A stretch of DNA of 64,000 bases from Pararhizobium qamdonense (GTDB lineage: Bacteria > Pseudomonadota > Alphaproteobacteria > Rhizobiales > Rhizobiaceae), in the NCBI RefSeq assembly GCF_029277445.1, contig NZ_CP119569.1, forward strand, positions 62,001-126,000, read 5' to 3'. Positions 17,304 to 26,570 of the stretch are shown piece after piece (the first letter of the stretch is position 1; each line of letters opens with the position of its first letter). The position numbers and the translations under genes are program-made. The notes under the pieces were generated by a model. It did not search any database. It was not told where the DNA came from and saw nothing but the letters and a program-made list of their open reading frames with translations.

Positions 17304-18338
17304 ATGAGGGTATCTCAAGCCGACGCATTGCGGTTATCGACCACCCTGTTGGTGGAGCGGAACGCGCCCACGCGTCATGCGGAAATCCAGGCAAATGTCC
17401 TTGTCGAAGCGGAACTGAAGGGTCACCCCTCCCACGGCCTCCAACGATTGCCGCGCATTCTTGCGCGCATCGAACGCGGCCTGATCGACCCGCAAACCGA
17501 AGGACAAGCGACTTGGCGCTCGTCGTCTTTTCTTGAGGTTGACGGGCTCCGGGGCCTTGGGCCTGTGGTTGCTGATTCAGCCCTGAAACAGGTGAGCGAA
17601 CGGGCTCGAAAGTCCGGGATAGCGTTATGCGGCGTCCGAAACTCGAATCACTTGGGAATGCTCGCGCACTATGTCGAATGGATCGCGGCACACGGTCAGA
17701 TCGGAATATCCTTTTCGTCTAGCGAAGCGCTGGTCCATCCCTATGGCGGCACGCGCGCCATGCTTGGCACCAATCCGCTAGCGATCGCGGTTCCAACTGC
17801 GGACCGTCCCGTCGTGGTTGACCTTGCAACAGGGGTCGTGTCGATGGGGAAGATCCACCATCACGCGGCAAACGGGATGTCGATCCCTTTTGGCTGGGCG
17901 CGCGATGCGGCGGGCCAGCCGACCACCGACGCACAACGGGCGATGAACGGTGCGATTGCTCCATTCGGCGATGCCAAGGGTTACGCGCTTGGCATGGCTC
18001 TGGAACTGCTGGTCGCCGCTCTGGCCGGGTCCGCCCTGTCACCGGACGTCAGGGGCACACTCGATGCAGAGGCAATTTGCAACAAGGGCGATGTGTTCAT
18101 CGCAATCGATATCGGCACCCAGCCTGACCTTATGCTTCGCCTGTCTGCCTACCTCGATCTGGTTCGCGCTTCGACGCCGTCGGATACAAGCATTCCCGTT
18201 GCAGTGCCCGGTGACCGTGCGGCCCAAAGACGTCGCGAGGCGCTCGATGATGGCTTCGAGATCGCGCCGAGCCTTTGGCAGGACTTGAACGATCTTTCTT
18301 GCTCCATCAAATCACTCTCCAGAGGACATGCACGATGA
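17304..18338 (+). CDS. Malate/L-lactate/ureidoglycolate dehydrogenase-family oxidoreductase
   Basis: A 344-residue protein of the Ldh_2 (MDH/LDH) family, which uses an NAD(P)-binding fold unrelated to classical Rossmann LDHs. Family landmarks are HPSHGLQRLPR near residue 39, the catalytic-histidine region RNSNHLGMLAHYVEW, and GTNPLAIAVPT. The start at 17304 has a GGAG box; the frame is open upstream but lacks one there. Members reduce or oxidise 2-keto/2-hydroxy acids or related imino acids. Its stop overlaps the alcohol dehydrogenase start by 4 bases. Confidence 0.88.
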   Translation: MRVSQADALRLSTTLLVERNAPTRHAEIQANVLVEAELKGHPSHGLQRLPRILARIERGLIDPQTEGQATWRSSSFLEVDGLRGLGPVVADSALKQVSERARKSGIALCGVRNSNHLGMLAHYVEWIAAHGQIGISFSSSEALVHPYGGTRAMLGTNPLAIAVPTADRPVVVDLATGVVSMGKIHHHAANGMSIPFGWARDAAGQPTTDAQRAMNGAIAPFGDAKGYALGMALELLVAALAGSALSPDVRGTLDAEAICNKGDVFIAIDIGTQPDLMLRLSAYLDLVRASTPSDTSIPVAVPGDRAAQRRREALDDGFEIAPSLWQDLNDLSCSIKSLSRGHAR

Positions 18339-19561
18339 CCCTTTTCGCCGCCATTCGGCTTCCACATGAAATCCTGTTCGGCAAGGGCCAGCGATACGCA
18401 TTGCCGGCAGTTGCCGCAAAACTTGGGAAACGAGCTCTCATCTGTACCGACGAACGGTTCGCGGCGACGGCGATGTTCGCTGAGATGGTTGCTGGACTTG
18501 AGGCCGTGTCTGTCGAAGTTCTTGTTTACAACGCAGTTCAGCCAGACGTCCCGCAGGAAACCGTGGCATTTTGTGTGGATCAGTCGCGCCACTTCAAGCC
18601 CGAGATGGTCATCGGTATCGGTGGTGGGAGTTGTCTGGACATGGCGAAATGCGCGGCGCTGCTGCTCAGCCACGGCGGAGAGCTGAAAGACTATTACGGC
18701 GAGTTTAAGGTTCCAGCGCCGATCCTCCCCGTGATTGCTGTACCGACGACGGCTGGAACGGGCTCCGAGGTAACGCCCGTAGCGGTGATCTCCGACTCCG
18801 AACGCACTCTGAAGGTCGGTATATCCAGTCCGTATCTGATCGCCACTGCAGCGCTCTGCGACCCTGAACTCACCATGACCTGCCCGCCCGGATTGACAGC
18901 AATCGCGGGCGCTGATGCGTTGACCCATGCCATCGAGGCATTCACCGCAGCGCGCCGGGGTACAGACCACACCTTGGCGCAAACTCACGTATTCATCGGC
19001 AAAAGCGCTCTCACCGACCATTTTGCCTTGCTGGCGATCAAGCTTCTGGCCCGTAGCCTCGAGAAGGCCTGCAAGGATGGCTCCGACGAGGACGCGCGCG
19101 CGGACGTGATGATGGGGGCCTTGGCTGCCGGCTGCGCATTTGGCACGGCCGGGACTGCCGCAGCGCACGCGATCCAATACCCTGCCGGGGCACTCACACA
19201 CACAGCCCACGGCCTCGGCGTTGCGACCATGATGCCATACGTGATGACCTACAATCAGTCGGTCTCAAGTGCTGAGATGGCCGAAATTGGCAAAGCCCTT
19301 GGGCTGGAGATCTCAGGCACCAACATCGAAGACCACGCGAAGGCAGCGATTGAAGAGATCCGCAGACTGTTCGCAGCGATTGGAATCACACCGACGTTGG
19401 CAGACCTCGGCCTTCCAGCCGACAAACTCGATTGGACCGCAGAACAGGCCTTCGGCATCGACAGACTAATCAAGAACAACCCGCGGCCCTTCGATCTCGA
19501 CGCGATGAAGCGCCTTGTCCGAGCAGCCTATGACGGCGATCTCGCCGCGTCAGACATCTAA
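18335..19561 (+). CDS. Iron-containing alcohol dehydrogenase
   Basis: A 408-residue group III alcohol dehydrogenase. The NAD-binding GIGGGSCLDMAKC motif and GTGSEVT are present, and the metal ligands D and H are in GADALTHAIEAF, with two further histidines in AAHAIQYP and TAHGLGV. In FucO-like enzymes a second histidine follows four residues after the first of these two; here that position is tyrosine (HAIQY), which may change catalysis or specificity. The ATG overlaps the preceding stop (ATGA), so the two are coupled. It probably oxidises an alcohol to an aldehyde for the next gene product. Confidence 0.9.
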   Translation: MTLFAAIRLPHEILFGKGQRYALPAVAAKLGKRALICTDERFAATAMFAEMVAGLEAVSVEVLVYNAVQPDVPQETVAFCVDQSRHFKPEMVIGIGGGSCLDMAKCAALLLSHGGELKDYYGEFKVPAPILPVIAVPTTAGTGSEVTPVAVISDSERTLKVGISSPYLIATAALCDPELTMTCPPGLTAIAGADALTHAIEAFTAARRGTDHTLAQTHVFIGKSALTDHFALLAIKLLARSLEKACKDGSDEDARADVMMGALAAGCAFGTAGTAAAHAIQYPAGALTHTAHGLGVATMMPYVMTYNQSVSSAEMAEIGKALGLEISGTNIEDHAKAAIEEIRRLFAAIGITPTLADLGLPADKLDWTAEQAFGIDRLIKNNPRPFDLDAMKRLVRAAYDGDLAASDI

Positions 19562-19579
19562 TTTTTTTGAGGAACAACC

Positions 19580-21067
19580 ATGACCATCGCACAGAAAACG
19601 CCCGAGCTCGATCATCAGATGCCGGACATCGCCGCCGCTTCCCGAGGTCTCTACGTAAACGGTAGCTGGCGGCCGTCCCATAGTGGCCGGGATATTGATG
19701 TCATCGACCCGTCAACCGGAAAACGGTTGACCCGCGTGCCCGACGCGACGGTCGAGGACGCGCGGCTCTGCGTGGAAGCCGCTGCAGGTGCGGCCCCCTC
19801 GTGGCGGGCGACCCCTCCTCGCAAACGCTCGGAAATTCTGCGGCGTTGCTTCGAACTGATGATTGAGCGCTCCGAGATGCTAGCGACCTTGATATCGATG
19901 GAAAACGGCAAGGCCCTGCGCGACGCCCGCGGTGAAGTCGCGTACGCGGCCGAATTCTTCCGCTGGAACGCGGAAGAAGCGGTTCGCATCACCGGCGAGT
20001 ACGGCGTCGCCCCATCGGGGGCCAATCGCATCGTCGTCGATTACCAGCCCATTGGAATATGCCTCTTGATCACGCCGTGGAATTTCCCGGCAGCGATGGC
20101 GACCCGCAAGATTGCGCCCGCACTCGCCGCAGGCTGCACGGTCATTCTCAAGCCAGCAAGCGAGACGCCTCTCACTGCGTATGCACTTGCCGCCATCTAT
20201 GAAGAAGCAGGAATTCCGCCCGGCGTTGTCAATGTCCTGACCACAAGCGATCCGGGGTCGATCACTTCAGAAGTTTTGGGCGACTCCCGAGTGAGAAAGC
20301 TGTCGTTCACCGGATCGACCGGGGTCGGGCGTCACCTTTTGGCGGAAGCGGCAAAGCACGTCATCTCCTGCTCGATGGAGCTTGGCGGGAACGCACCATT
20401 CCTGGTCTTTGATGACGCCAATCTTGAGGCAGCCCTCGACGGTGCGATGATCGCTAAAATGCGCAACGCGGGAGAAGCCTGTACCGCAGCAAACCGCTTT
20501 TATATCCAGTCCGGCATATATGACGCATTTGCAGAAGGACTGCGCAAACGCATGGCCGCACTGAAGGTAGGATCGGGCGTCGACGGACAGACTGATTGCG
20601 GCCCAATGATTACGAGAAAGGCGGTCGAGAAAATCGGCCGGCTGGTCGACGATGCAAAGACTAGAGGGGCTCGTGCACTTTGCGGTGGCGAAACTCCATC
20701 GGGCGCCGGCTTCTTTTATCCTCCAACGGTGCTTGTCGAGGTTAGTGCCAGATCCGAGATGGCGCATGAGGAGATCTTTGGGCCCGTCGCCCCTCTCTAT
20801 CGCTTCGAGACGGAAGATGAAGCGGTCGAACGTGCGAACGACACGGAGTATGGGTTGGCCGCCTATGTCTACACCGGCGACGTGGCACGCGGCCTTCGCG
20901 TTTCATCCAGCCTTGAAGCTGGCATGATCGCTTTGAATCGGGGACTGGTTTCTGATCCAGCAGCGCCCTTCGGCGGGGTGAAGCAAAGTGGGCTTGGCCG
21001 CGAAGGCGGTCAGCATCACGGCATTGCCGAATTCATGGAAGCCAAATATATCGCAACAAGCTTCTGA
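19580..21067 (+). CDS. NAD(P)-dependent aldehyde dehydrogenase (succinate-semialdehyde dehydrogenase-like)
   Basis: A 495-residue ALDH-superfamily enzyme. The co-substrate region ITPWNFPAAMATRKIAPALA is characteristic of GabD-like members, FTGSTGVGRHL is the NAD loop, the general base glutamate is in MELGGNAP and the catalytic cysteine in GEACTAANR. Length is normal. It follows the alcohol dehydrogenase by 18 bases with a GAGGA box, forming an alcohol to aldehyde to acid route. Confidence 0.93.
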   Translation: MTIAQKTPELDHQMPDIAAASRGLYVNGSWRPSHSGRDIDVIDPSTGKRLTRVPDATVEDARLCVEAAAGAAPSWRATPPRKRSEILRRCFELMIERSEMLATLISMENGKALRDARGEVAYAAEFFRWNAEEAVRITGEYGVAPSGANRIVVDYQPIGICLLITPWNFPAAMATRKIAPALAAGCTVILKPASETPLTAYALAAIYEEAGIPPGVVNVLTTSDPGSITSEVLGDSRVRKLSFTGSTGVGRHLLAEAAKHVISCSMELGGNAPFLVFDDANLEAALDGAMIAKMRNAGEACTAANRFYIQSGIYDAFAEGLRKRMAALKVGSGVDGQTDCGPMITRKAVEKIGRLVDDAKTRGARALCGGETPSGAGFFYPPTVLVEVSARSEMAHEEIFGPVAPLYRFETEDEAVERANDTEYGLAAYVYTGDVARGLRVSSSLEAGMIALNRGLVSDPAAPFGGVKQSGLGREGGQHHGIAEFMEAKYIATSF

Positions 21068-21082
21068 AGCGGAGATGTTACG

Positions 21083-21940
21083 TTGGAACTAGACCCATTT
21101 CGAACACGCGCCCACGTGGCGGATTTCGACAATCTCGTGAAGGAGTTCGTTGCGGCGAGTGCCCGGACACGTGACAAACTGCCAATGGAGGCTGATGTTG
21201 CCTATGGAACGGGAGACAGTGAGAGACTTGACATCTTCTTCCCGGCTGGCGCTCGCGAAAACCTTCCTGTGCATATCTTCATCCACGGTGGGTACTGGCG
21301 GATGTTCTCTAAGCAAGATTACTCCTATGTAGCCGAGACCGTTACCCGCGCGGGCGCCATCGCGGTCATTGTCGATTATGCCAAGATGCCCGCCGTTCGG
21401 ATGAATGTCATTGTCGATCAGATCCGGCGCGCCGAGCGCTGGGTGGCCGATAATATATCCAGTTACGGTGGAGACGTTGATCGGCTGACCGTCAGCGGGC
21501 ATTCCGCCGGTGCACACTTGGCGACGTTCTTATTTCAGCAAGGGGCAACGTATCCTAAAGTTCGGGCAGCGTTCCTGCTGGGTGGGATCTACGACCTTGG
21601 CCCTTTGCAAAGTTCGTTTCTAGCTCCGGAGATCGGAATCACCGATCAGGAGGTGGCTGCGTTTTCTCCGATGCTACACTCGTATAACCCTGAATGCCGC
21701 GTGACTGTCGCGGTCGGCGCAGACGAAACGCCCCCCTTTCACCAGCAAGCGGGCGCCTTCAAACTTCTGCTTGAGCAGCAAGGTCTTTTGTCGTCGGCTC
21801 GAATAATTCAGCGCGCAAACCATATATCCAGTGTCCGTGACCTGGGGCGCTTTGGCACGGAGACCGGTGGGATGTTGACCCAATTCATTGAGGGAGTACT
21901 GCAACCGCGGCTTGAACCGCGAATAACGCGCTTGGGGTAG
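21083..21940 (+). CDS. Alpha/beta hydrolase, kynurenine-formamidase-like
   Basis: A 285-residue alpha/beta hydrolase starting at TTG with a GGAG box upstream. The oxyanion motif HGGYW lies near residue 69, the nucleophile motif is GHSAGAH near 152, a likely aspartate is at AVGADETPPF, and a histidine is in RANHISS. HGGYW plus GHSAGAH is the pattern of arylformamidase/carboxylesterase-like bacterial proteins. It lies 15 bases after the aldehyde dehydrogenase and should be the last gene of this operon. Substrate unknown; an ester or amide related to the pathway is likely. Confidence 0.85.
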   Translation: MELDPFRTRAHVADFDNLVKEFVAASARTRDKLPMEADVAYGTGDSERLDIFFPAGARENLPVHIFIHGGYWRMFSKQDYSYVAETVTRAGAIAVIVDYAKMPAVRMNVIVDQIRRAERWVADNISSYGGDVDRLTVSGHSAGAHLATFLFQQGATYPKVRAAFLLGGIYDLGPLQSSFLAPEIGITDQEVAAFSPMLHSYNPECRVTVAVGADETPPFHQQAGAFKLLLEQQGLLSSARIIQRANHISSVRDLGRFGTETGGMLTQFIEGVLQPRLEPRITRLG

Positions 21941-22148
21941 AGGTTGCTGTCACGCGGGCGCGAGCGGAAGGCAAATTTGCGGCCGAGCGAGCATCCTTGA
22001 TGCGGAAATTAAAATCCTGCGACATTCGCAAGGAAATTGTACTTCAGCTGCAACCAAGAGGAGAGCCCAGTTATACGAACTTAAGTGAAGACCGAAGCGA
22101 TTGAATACAGCGCCTTTCTGCCCAATCGTCTACGCCAGTGCCACGGCG

Positions 22149-22760
22149 TTAGCTGAGTTTTCGAAGAAGGAAATCGTAAAATCGTTGGTCATCGACACGA
22201 GAGACATTCAGCCGGATTGCTTTTGCAAGCGGGTTCATTTTGTCGATGCAAAACACGCTTCCAGGCGCGTGAAGATACCCTCTTTCACGCCGTCGCGGGC
22301 TAGCCCAATATCATCCACACCTTCGGGTAGAAGAAGGTAGAGATAGTAGCCACCAATGGTGCTGGAAAAAACCTGGCAGCCCGTCTTCGCGAGGCTCGCC
22401 TGCACCCGCTGTGAGACCGCCGCTACTCGTTGCATCAATCGCTTGAGATGACGGTCTTAATGGCCATCCGTCAGCAGACGGTGCAGCAGGCGCTCGATGT
22501 GTCCGGAACTGTTTACCGTCGTCAGCATTTTCAATTCTGCGAGCGCGCTGATGGTCGTGCCCCGGGCGGCAACGAACCCCGAGCGCAAGCTGGCCGATAG
22601 TGTTTTAGAAAATGTCCCGACGGAGATCACGTTGTTGAGTTGATCGAGCGTTGCCAGCCTGTTTGTCATCGCCATCGGCAGATCCCCAAAAGAGTCGTCC
22701 TCGACGATGGTCAGGTTGGCGTTGCGGGCGGCTGTCAAGATCGCCTGCGCAACCGGAAGA
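22149..22760 (-). pseudogene. Decayed MocR-type (GntR/aminotransferase) regulator, C-terminal part
   Basis: Three pieces of one MocR-family aminotransferase-like domain can be read in order on the minus strand. The first (from about 22760) has LTIVEDDSFGDLP and VGTFSKTLSASLRSGF, the lysine being the expected PLP lysine. It ends in a TAA at 22457. The same frame resumes with RHLKRLMQRVAAV to about 22275. The tail, APGSVFCIDK followed by RFYDFLLRKLS and a stop at 22149, is in another frame. The DNA-binding domain and the start of the aminotransferase domain are absent. One nonsense codon, at least one frameshift and 5' loss make this a dead gene. Confidence 0.85.
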
Positions 22761-23279
22761 GTCCTACGATTGCTGTCGGCGCGCGATCGGCGAGGCCCAA
22801 GCCTTGAAAAGCTTGGCAGTTGCCTGATTCGAAAAGCGGAGGCATCAAGGGTGCTCTTTCGGCCGTCGGCGGGTTGTCCCGAAAGGCACTCGGCCCCTCT
22901 GGGGTGCTGGTACTCGAAGGCGTCGGCGGCGTGGGCGCTTTGATGGGGTTGGGATGGGGTGCAGGACAGCGCGACGCGCATCCTGTCGGCCGAATGGCTG
23001 AGCCAGAGCGACGACGCGACGGACGTTATCGCAAAAACGGGGGTATTCCAGGTCTCGCCCCTTAATTGATAAAAATCGGCCAGCGATTCGAAACTCTAAT
23101 CAATCTGCAAAACCAAACCCAGGTAGTGATTTTGGGACCTGTAGGAAAGTTGAAAGGCTGCGCGCTTATCTACGGAAGGCCTTTCCTTCCCGCAGCGTTC
23201 GAGGTCCGCAGGCACGGCAAACAAGCACACCCGTCCTTTGAAGGTCAACCGCTAAGACCGAATACGGTGTCAACCAACC
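22761..23279. other. Gene-free stretch beyond the MocR remnant
   Basis: No recognisable coding sequence. Short frames on both strands (for example 22820-23065 and 23066-23317) lack ribosome-binding sites and resemble no family. It may include further unrecognisable debris of the regulator's 5' end. Confidence 0.5.
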
Positions 23280-23304
23280 GGAACAGTGCGTTCGCGCCTT
23301 GGTT
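23280..23304 (+). promoter_or_regulatory. EcfG-type general-stress promoter
   Basis: GGAAC at 23280-23284 and GGTT at 23301-23304, exactly 16 bases apart, matching the alphaproteobacterial EcfG consensus (GGAAC-N16/17-cGTT). The DUF6894 gene starts 36 bases downstream. The same sequence and spacing recur at three other places in this window, each before a small stress-type gene. Confidence 0.75.
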
Positions 23305-23339
23305 ACTGCCACGCTGAACTGTCAGCTGGAGGCAAAGCC

Positions 23340-23648
23340 ATGCCGCATTATTATTTTCATCTGCGAACAACAGACGGCTTTGAACGAGATGAGGAAGGGA
23401 TCACCTTTCCCAGCATTGACCAAGCCAAAGCCGACGCATTGTGCAGCTTGTTCGAGATGGCAGCTGATGAACTGTCCGGTGAGCATGAGAGCAAGATGAT
23501 CGGCATCGACATTACCGACGGACAAAGGACTGTGTTGGCGTCCGTGAAAATGGGCGATGATAACAAGGGCCAGCACTTGGAAGAGGCAAAAGACAGCAAT
23601 GAAGGCCACGCTTTCATTCACGGGCGTGGAGGCGCGGAAAAGCCATGA
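23340..23648 (+). CDS. DUF6894-family small protein
   Basis: A 102-residue protein opening MPHYYFHLRTTDGFERDEEG, the hallmark of DUF6894, a family abundant in rhizobia, followed by a helix-rich DQAKADALCSLFEMAADELS segment. No enzymatic residues are known for the family. The ATG at 23340 has a TGGAGG box. An EcfG-type promoter directly upstream implies induction in the general stress response. The C-terminal tail after about residue 75 is acidic and probably disordered. Confidence 0.8.
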   Translation: MPHYYFHLRTTDGFERDEEGITFPSIDQAKADALCSLFEMAADELSGEHESKMIGIDITDGQRTVLASVKMGDDNKGQHLEEAKDSNEGHAFIHGRGGAEKP

Positions 23649-23900
23649 ATATCTATGCCTAAACGATCCGAGTGCCAGGGCGCCAAGACGTGCAGGATGT
23701 GCCCGCAATCGATGAGCTTCGAGACTATGTGCGCGTCTTGGACCCGCCGGCATGTCCCCGCCCGACCAGGACTCTCGAGGCCGATGTGCACGCCCGTAGC
23801 ACCTGCGCCCACAACGAAGGCAGCGTGGACGAATGGTAGATGAAAATGCCGCTTTATATCCAGAAACAGGCGCGCAAAAAATCATTGAAATGTTGCTTAT

Positions 23901-25655
23901 TTACCGGAACAAAGCCATCACGTTCTCGGAGTTAGAATTCGCGATCTGCAAGGCCTGAATACCCAACTGCTGTTGCGTCTCAAGCGCCTTGAGTCGGGTC
24001 GATTCTTCGTTCATGTCGGCATCGACCAGCCGGCCGATGCCCTTGTCTATTGTGTCCATAAGCTCTGCGGCAAACTTAGATTGCATATCGATACGGGACT
24101 GCAAGGCACCCAGGACCGAGGCGCCAGAAACGACGGCTTCCGTCATAACGTCTACGGCGGAGATAAGGTCATCGATGTTCGCAGTGGGATCGGTGACGTC
24201 AATGGACAGGAAGTCGAACCCGCTTATGGTGACATAGGTGGAGGTCGTTTCTACGGTCAGGATATCGGTGACGGTCATGTTCGATACGCTGAAGATCGCA
24301 TGCCGACCGATATGTGGACCGGACGGATCAGGCGATATCCAAAGATTACCACTGCTCTGAGAGAAGGTCAGGTCGCTGACCACCGAACCAAGAACCGTCG
24401 CGAAATCGGTTAAGTTGCCCACGATCCCGTCACTGGTGCCGAGGGCGGCATCGACGTCGGCCTTTGTCACAGTGTAGCTCTGGCTTGTGCCCGCCGTTGG
24501 GAAATTCACGTCAAAGGAGAACTGCGAGGTGGCGGTCATCTGGAACTGGAAGCCGGCCGTGAATGGTACGTAGGCGGAAGGCGTGATGTTGTTGTGGCTG
24601 CTGATTTGGGACATGCCAAAGTTATAACCGCCAGCAAGCGTCGAGGTGACATTGCTGATCGAGATGCTCGATCCCAGACCCGGCGAAAGTGCCTCGACTG
24701 AGAAAATATCTACGAGGCTACTACCGGTGGACGTTGGCCAGTAATGATAGTCACGCGAACTGTCTGCAGGCGCTCCCGCAGCCGCCAGGGCAGACTTGAG
24801 GACGATCGACATTTCGGAGGAGTTTGTGATCGATCCGTCGCTTTTGCCCAGCGCCGCGTTCACCAGTGCCTGGTCTATCGTCACACTATAGCTGCTGCCG
24901 GCGGTATAGGCGCCGTTGGCATCAATTGAAATGTCGAAGGAAATCTGGTCCGTAGCACTGAGGCTGCGGGCGCCAGAGAAAATGAACCACGAGTGCCCGT
25001 AGTGGGGCAGATCGGAGGCCGCACCATTCTGAAGGCCGCCAATATTGGAAACCAAGCCACCTGGAGTGCTGACCGTCTTTGTGATCTTCGCTGACTGCAG
25101 AAGGCCACCTCCCGTCTTGTTAAACAGCGATATTTCGTCGAGGCCGAGGTCAGCAGTCTCCACTGCCACGGAGCCGCCGCGCGATCGGACAAAGGAGGAA
25201 ACGAACGATACCTTGTTTAGGGCGGGGTCAACGAGTTCGGCGATGTCGGTGTTCAGCCAATTTTGCCCGCCGAAACTGGCCGACGTGGAGATGCTAACCA
25301 CCTGTTCTTTGAGTTGCTCCAACTCCTTCTGAATTTTGGCCTTGTCAACGCCTGGCTCCTTCGCTGCGACGAGCTTAGCCTTAAATTCAGACATGACGTC
25401 GATCACCGCATCCATACCAGAATAGGCCACGTCGATTTTCGCTGCCCCAAACCCAAGCGCGTCGGCCACTGCGGAGAGAGCCTTATTATCCGACTTCATT
25501 GTTGTTGCGATCGACCAATAGGCAGCGTTGTCGTCTGCGCTCTCAATTCGTAAGCCCGAAGACACTTGACCCTGGGTAGCTGCCATGCTGGCATTGATTG
25601 ATCGCAGTGTTTGGAGCGCAGAAATTGCGCCGACATTCGTGAGAATGCTCGTCAT
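23901..25655 (-). CDS. Long orphan flagellin with duplicated variable insert
   Basis: A 584-residue flagellin. The conserved N-terminal D0/D1 region (SILTNVGAISALQTLRSIN, SGLRIESADDNAAYWSIATT) covers about residues 1-150, and the C-terminal D1/D0 region (QSRIDMQSKFAAELMDTID to NSNSENVMALFR) about 515-584. Rhizobial flagellins are usually about 300-430 residues; the surplus is a central insert with two related units, starting near residue 237 (QISFDISID, then YSVTIDQALVNAALGKSDG) and near 377 (QFSFDVNFP, then YTVTKADVDAALGTSDG). No other flagellar gene is in the window, so this is a detached extra filament subunit. It would be surface exposed. Confidence 0.92.
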   Translation of the reverse strand: MTSILTNVGAISALQTLRSINASMAATQGQVSSGLRIESADDNAAYWSIATTMKSDNKALSAVADALGFGAAKIDVAYSGMDAVIDVMSEFKAKLVAAKEPGVDKAKIQKELEQLKEQVVSISTSASFGGQNWLNTDIAELVDPALNKVSFVSSFVRSRGGSVAVETADLGLDEISLFNKTGGGLLQSAKITKTVSTPGGLVSNIGGLQNGAASDLPHYGHSWFIFSGARSLSATDQISFDISIDANGAYTAGSSYSVTIDQALVNAALGKSDGSITNSSEMSIVLKSALAAAGAPADSSRDYHYWPTSTGSSLVDIFSVEALSPGLGSSISISNVTSTLAGGYNFGMSQISSHNNITPSAYVPFTAGFQFQMTATSQFSFDVNFPTAGTSQSYTVTKADVDAALGTSDGIVGNLTDFATVLGSVVSDLTFSQSSGNLWISPDPSGPHIGRHAIFSVSNMTVTDILTVETTSTYVTISGFDFLSIDVTDPTANIDDLISAVDVMTEAVVSGASVLGALQSRIDMQSKFAAELMDTIDKGIGRLVDADMNEESTRLKALETQQQLGIQALQIANSNSENVMALFR

Positions 25656-26032
25656 TTTAGCTCATCTTAAAATTGATTGAAGGCCCCATCATGGGCGGTT
25701 TGGTTGCACGGAATATGTTGCCGCAATGGTTAATCTTTTACTAACGAGCGAAAATTACTCAACGATTGCACTATTTTAGCCGATTCTTTATTTACCGCTT
25801 GCTGATATTGTAGGTTGGTTTGGTCGCAGTGTTCGCTGTGGTCCAAGAGCCGGTAGGCGAAAGCTGCTCCCTTTTTGTTCTGAGGCAAACGACCTACCTG
25901 GCAGATCGACTCCGAATAATGTTGGGTGCCGTATTGTCGGCAAAGCTCTAGCCGACACCTTTACATTCAAATAAGCTAATACTGCCGAAACCAAACTATG
26001 GGATGTAAAACCCACCAGCCCGGAGTGACAAC
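25656..26032. other. Intergenic region between flagellin and a small gene
   Basis: About 380 bases, AT-richer than the flanks. It holds a 7-bp inverted repeat TGTCGGC (25935-25941) / GCCGACA (25951-25957), which could be an operator or weak hairpin. The leftward flagellin promoter and the rightward promoter for the small gene at 26033 must lie here. I see no coding sequence. Confidence 0.5.
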
Positions 26033-26311
26033 ATGGCAGAGATACGCATCGACGACATTCAACGACTTGCCAGGCTATCGGAAGAAGTTCGTGGGCGCTT
26101 GGCGGAAATTTCAATGATTTTGTCCAGAGCCACTGGAGAAGCCAGTGTCGAAAAGGGCAAAATCCTCAAGTTCACCCCCAAGGGTGTGAGGAACAAAACG
26201 GCCAGTAACCGAAGCGGCGACTGGATGGAGATCATCGACGTGGATGGTGTCGAGGCATGCTACGGCGTGATAGACGGCAAACCATTTGCTGAAAGCCCTT
26301 GCGGGGGCTGA
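26033..26311 (+). CDS. Hypothetical 92-residue protein
   Basis: A short protein preceded by a GGAG box. The N-terminal third is a probable amphipathic helix (DIQRLARLSEEVRGRLAEI), followed by a basic stretch (KFTPKGVRNKTASNRSG) and a strand-rich end (WMEIIDVDGVEACYGVIDG). I do not recognise a family. The coherent secondary-structure pattern, ribosome-binding site and an 11-bp hairpin after the gene argue that it is real. Confidence 0.6.
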   Translation: MAEIRIDDIQRLARLSEEVRGRLAEISMILSRATGEASVEKGKILKFTPKGVRNKTASNRSGDWMEIIDVDGVEACYGVIDGKPFAESPCGG

Positions 26312-26329
26312 GTAACCGCTCCTGTGCAA

Positions 26330-26359
26330 TGCCTCGCACTTCGCTTTGAGTGCGAGGCA
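26330..26359. terminator. 11-bp hairpin after the small gene
   Basis: TGCCTCGCACT (26330-26340) pairs perfectly with AGTGCGAGGCA (26349-26359) around an 8-base loop, 19 bases after the stop at 26311. No T-run follows, so it may act as an imperfect terminator or 3'-end stabiliser. A further 6-bp repeat, TTCAAC/GTTGAA, lies at 26387-26404. Confidence 0.5.
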
Positions 26360-26570
26360 ACCCGGACAAACTACGCGCTACTCAACTTCAACATGTGAGT
26401 TGAAAACTCCACGTCGCACTCAAATTTCCTAGGCCGGTACGCCTAGAACGAGGATCGGCGTCCCCAAAACTATTGATTTTCTCGCAAATATTTGAGCGCT
26501 TGCTCGTGCAGTATATGTTTTCGTATAGCTGCGCTTATACCTGTCGGTGACAAAATCTGGAGAGAAAAAC

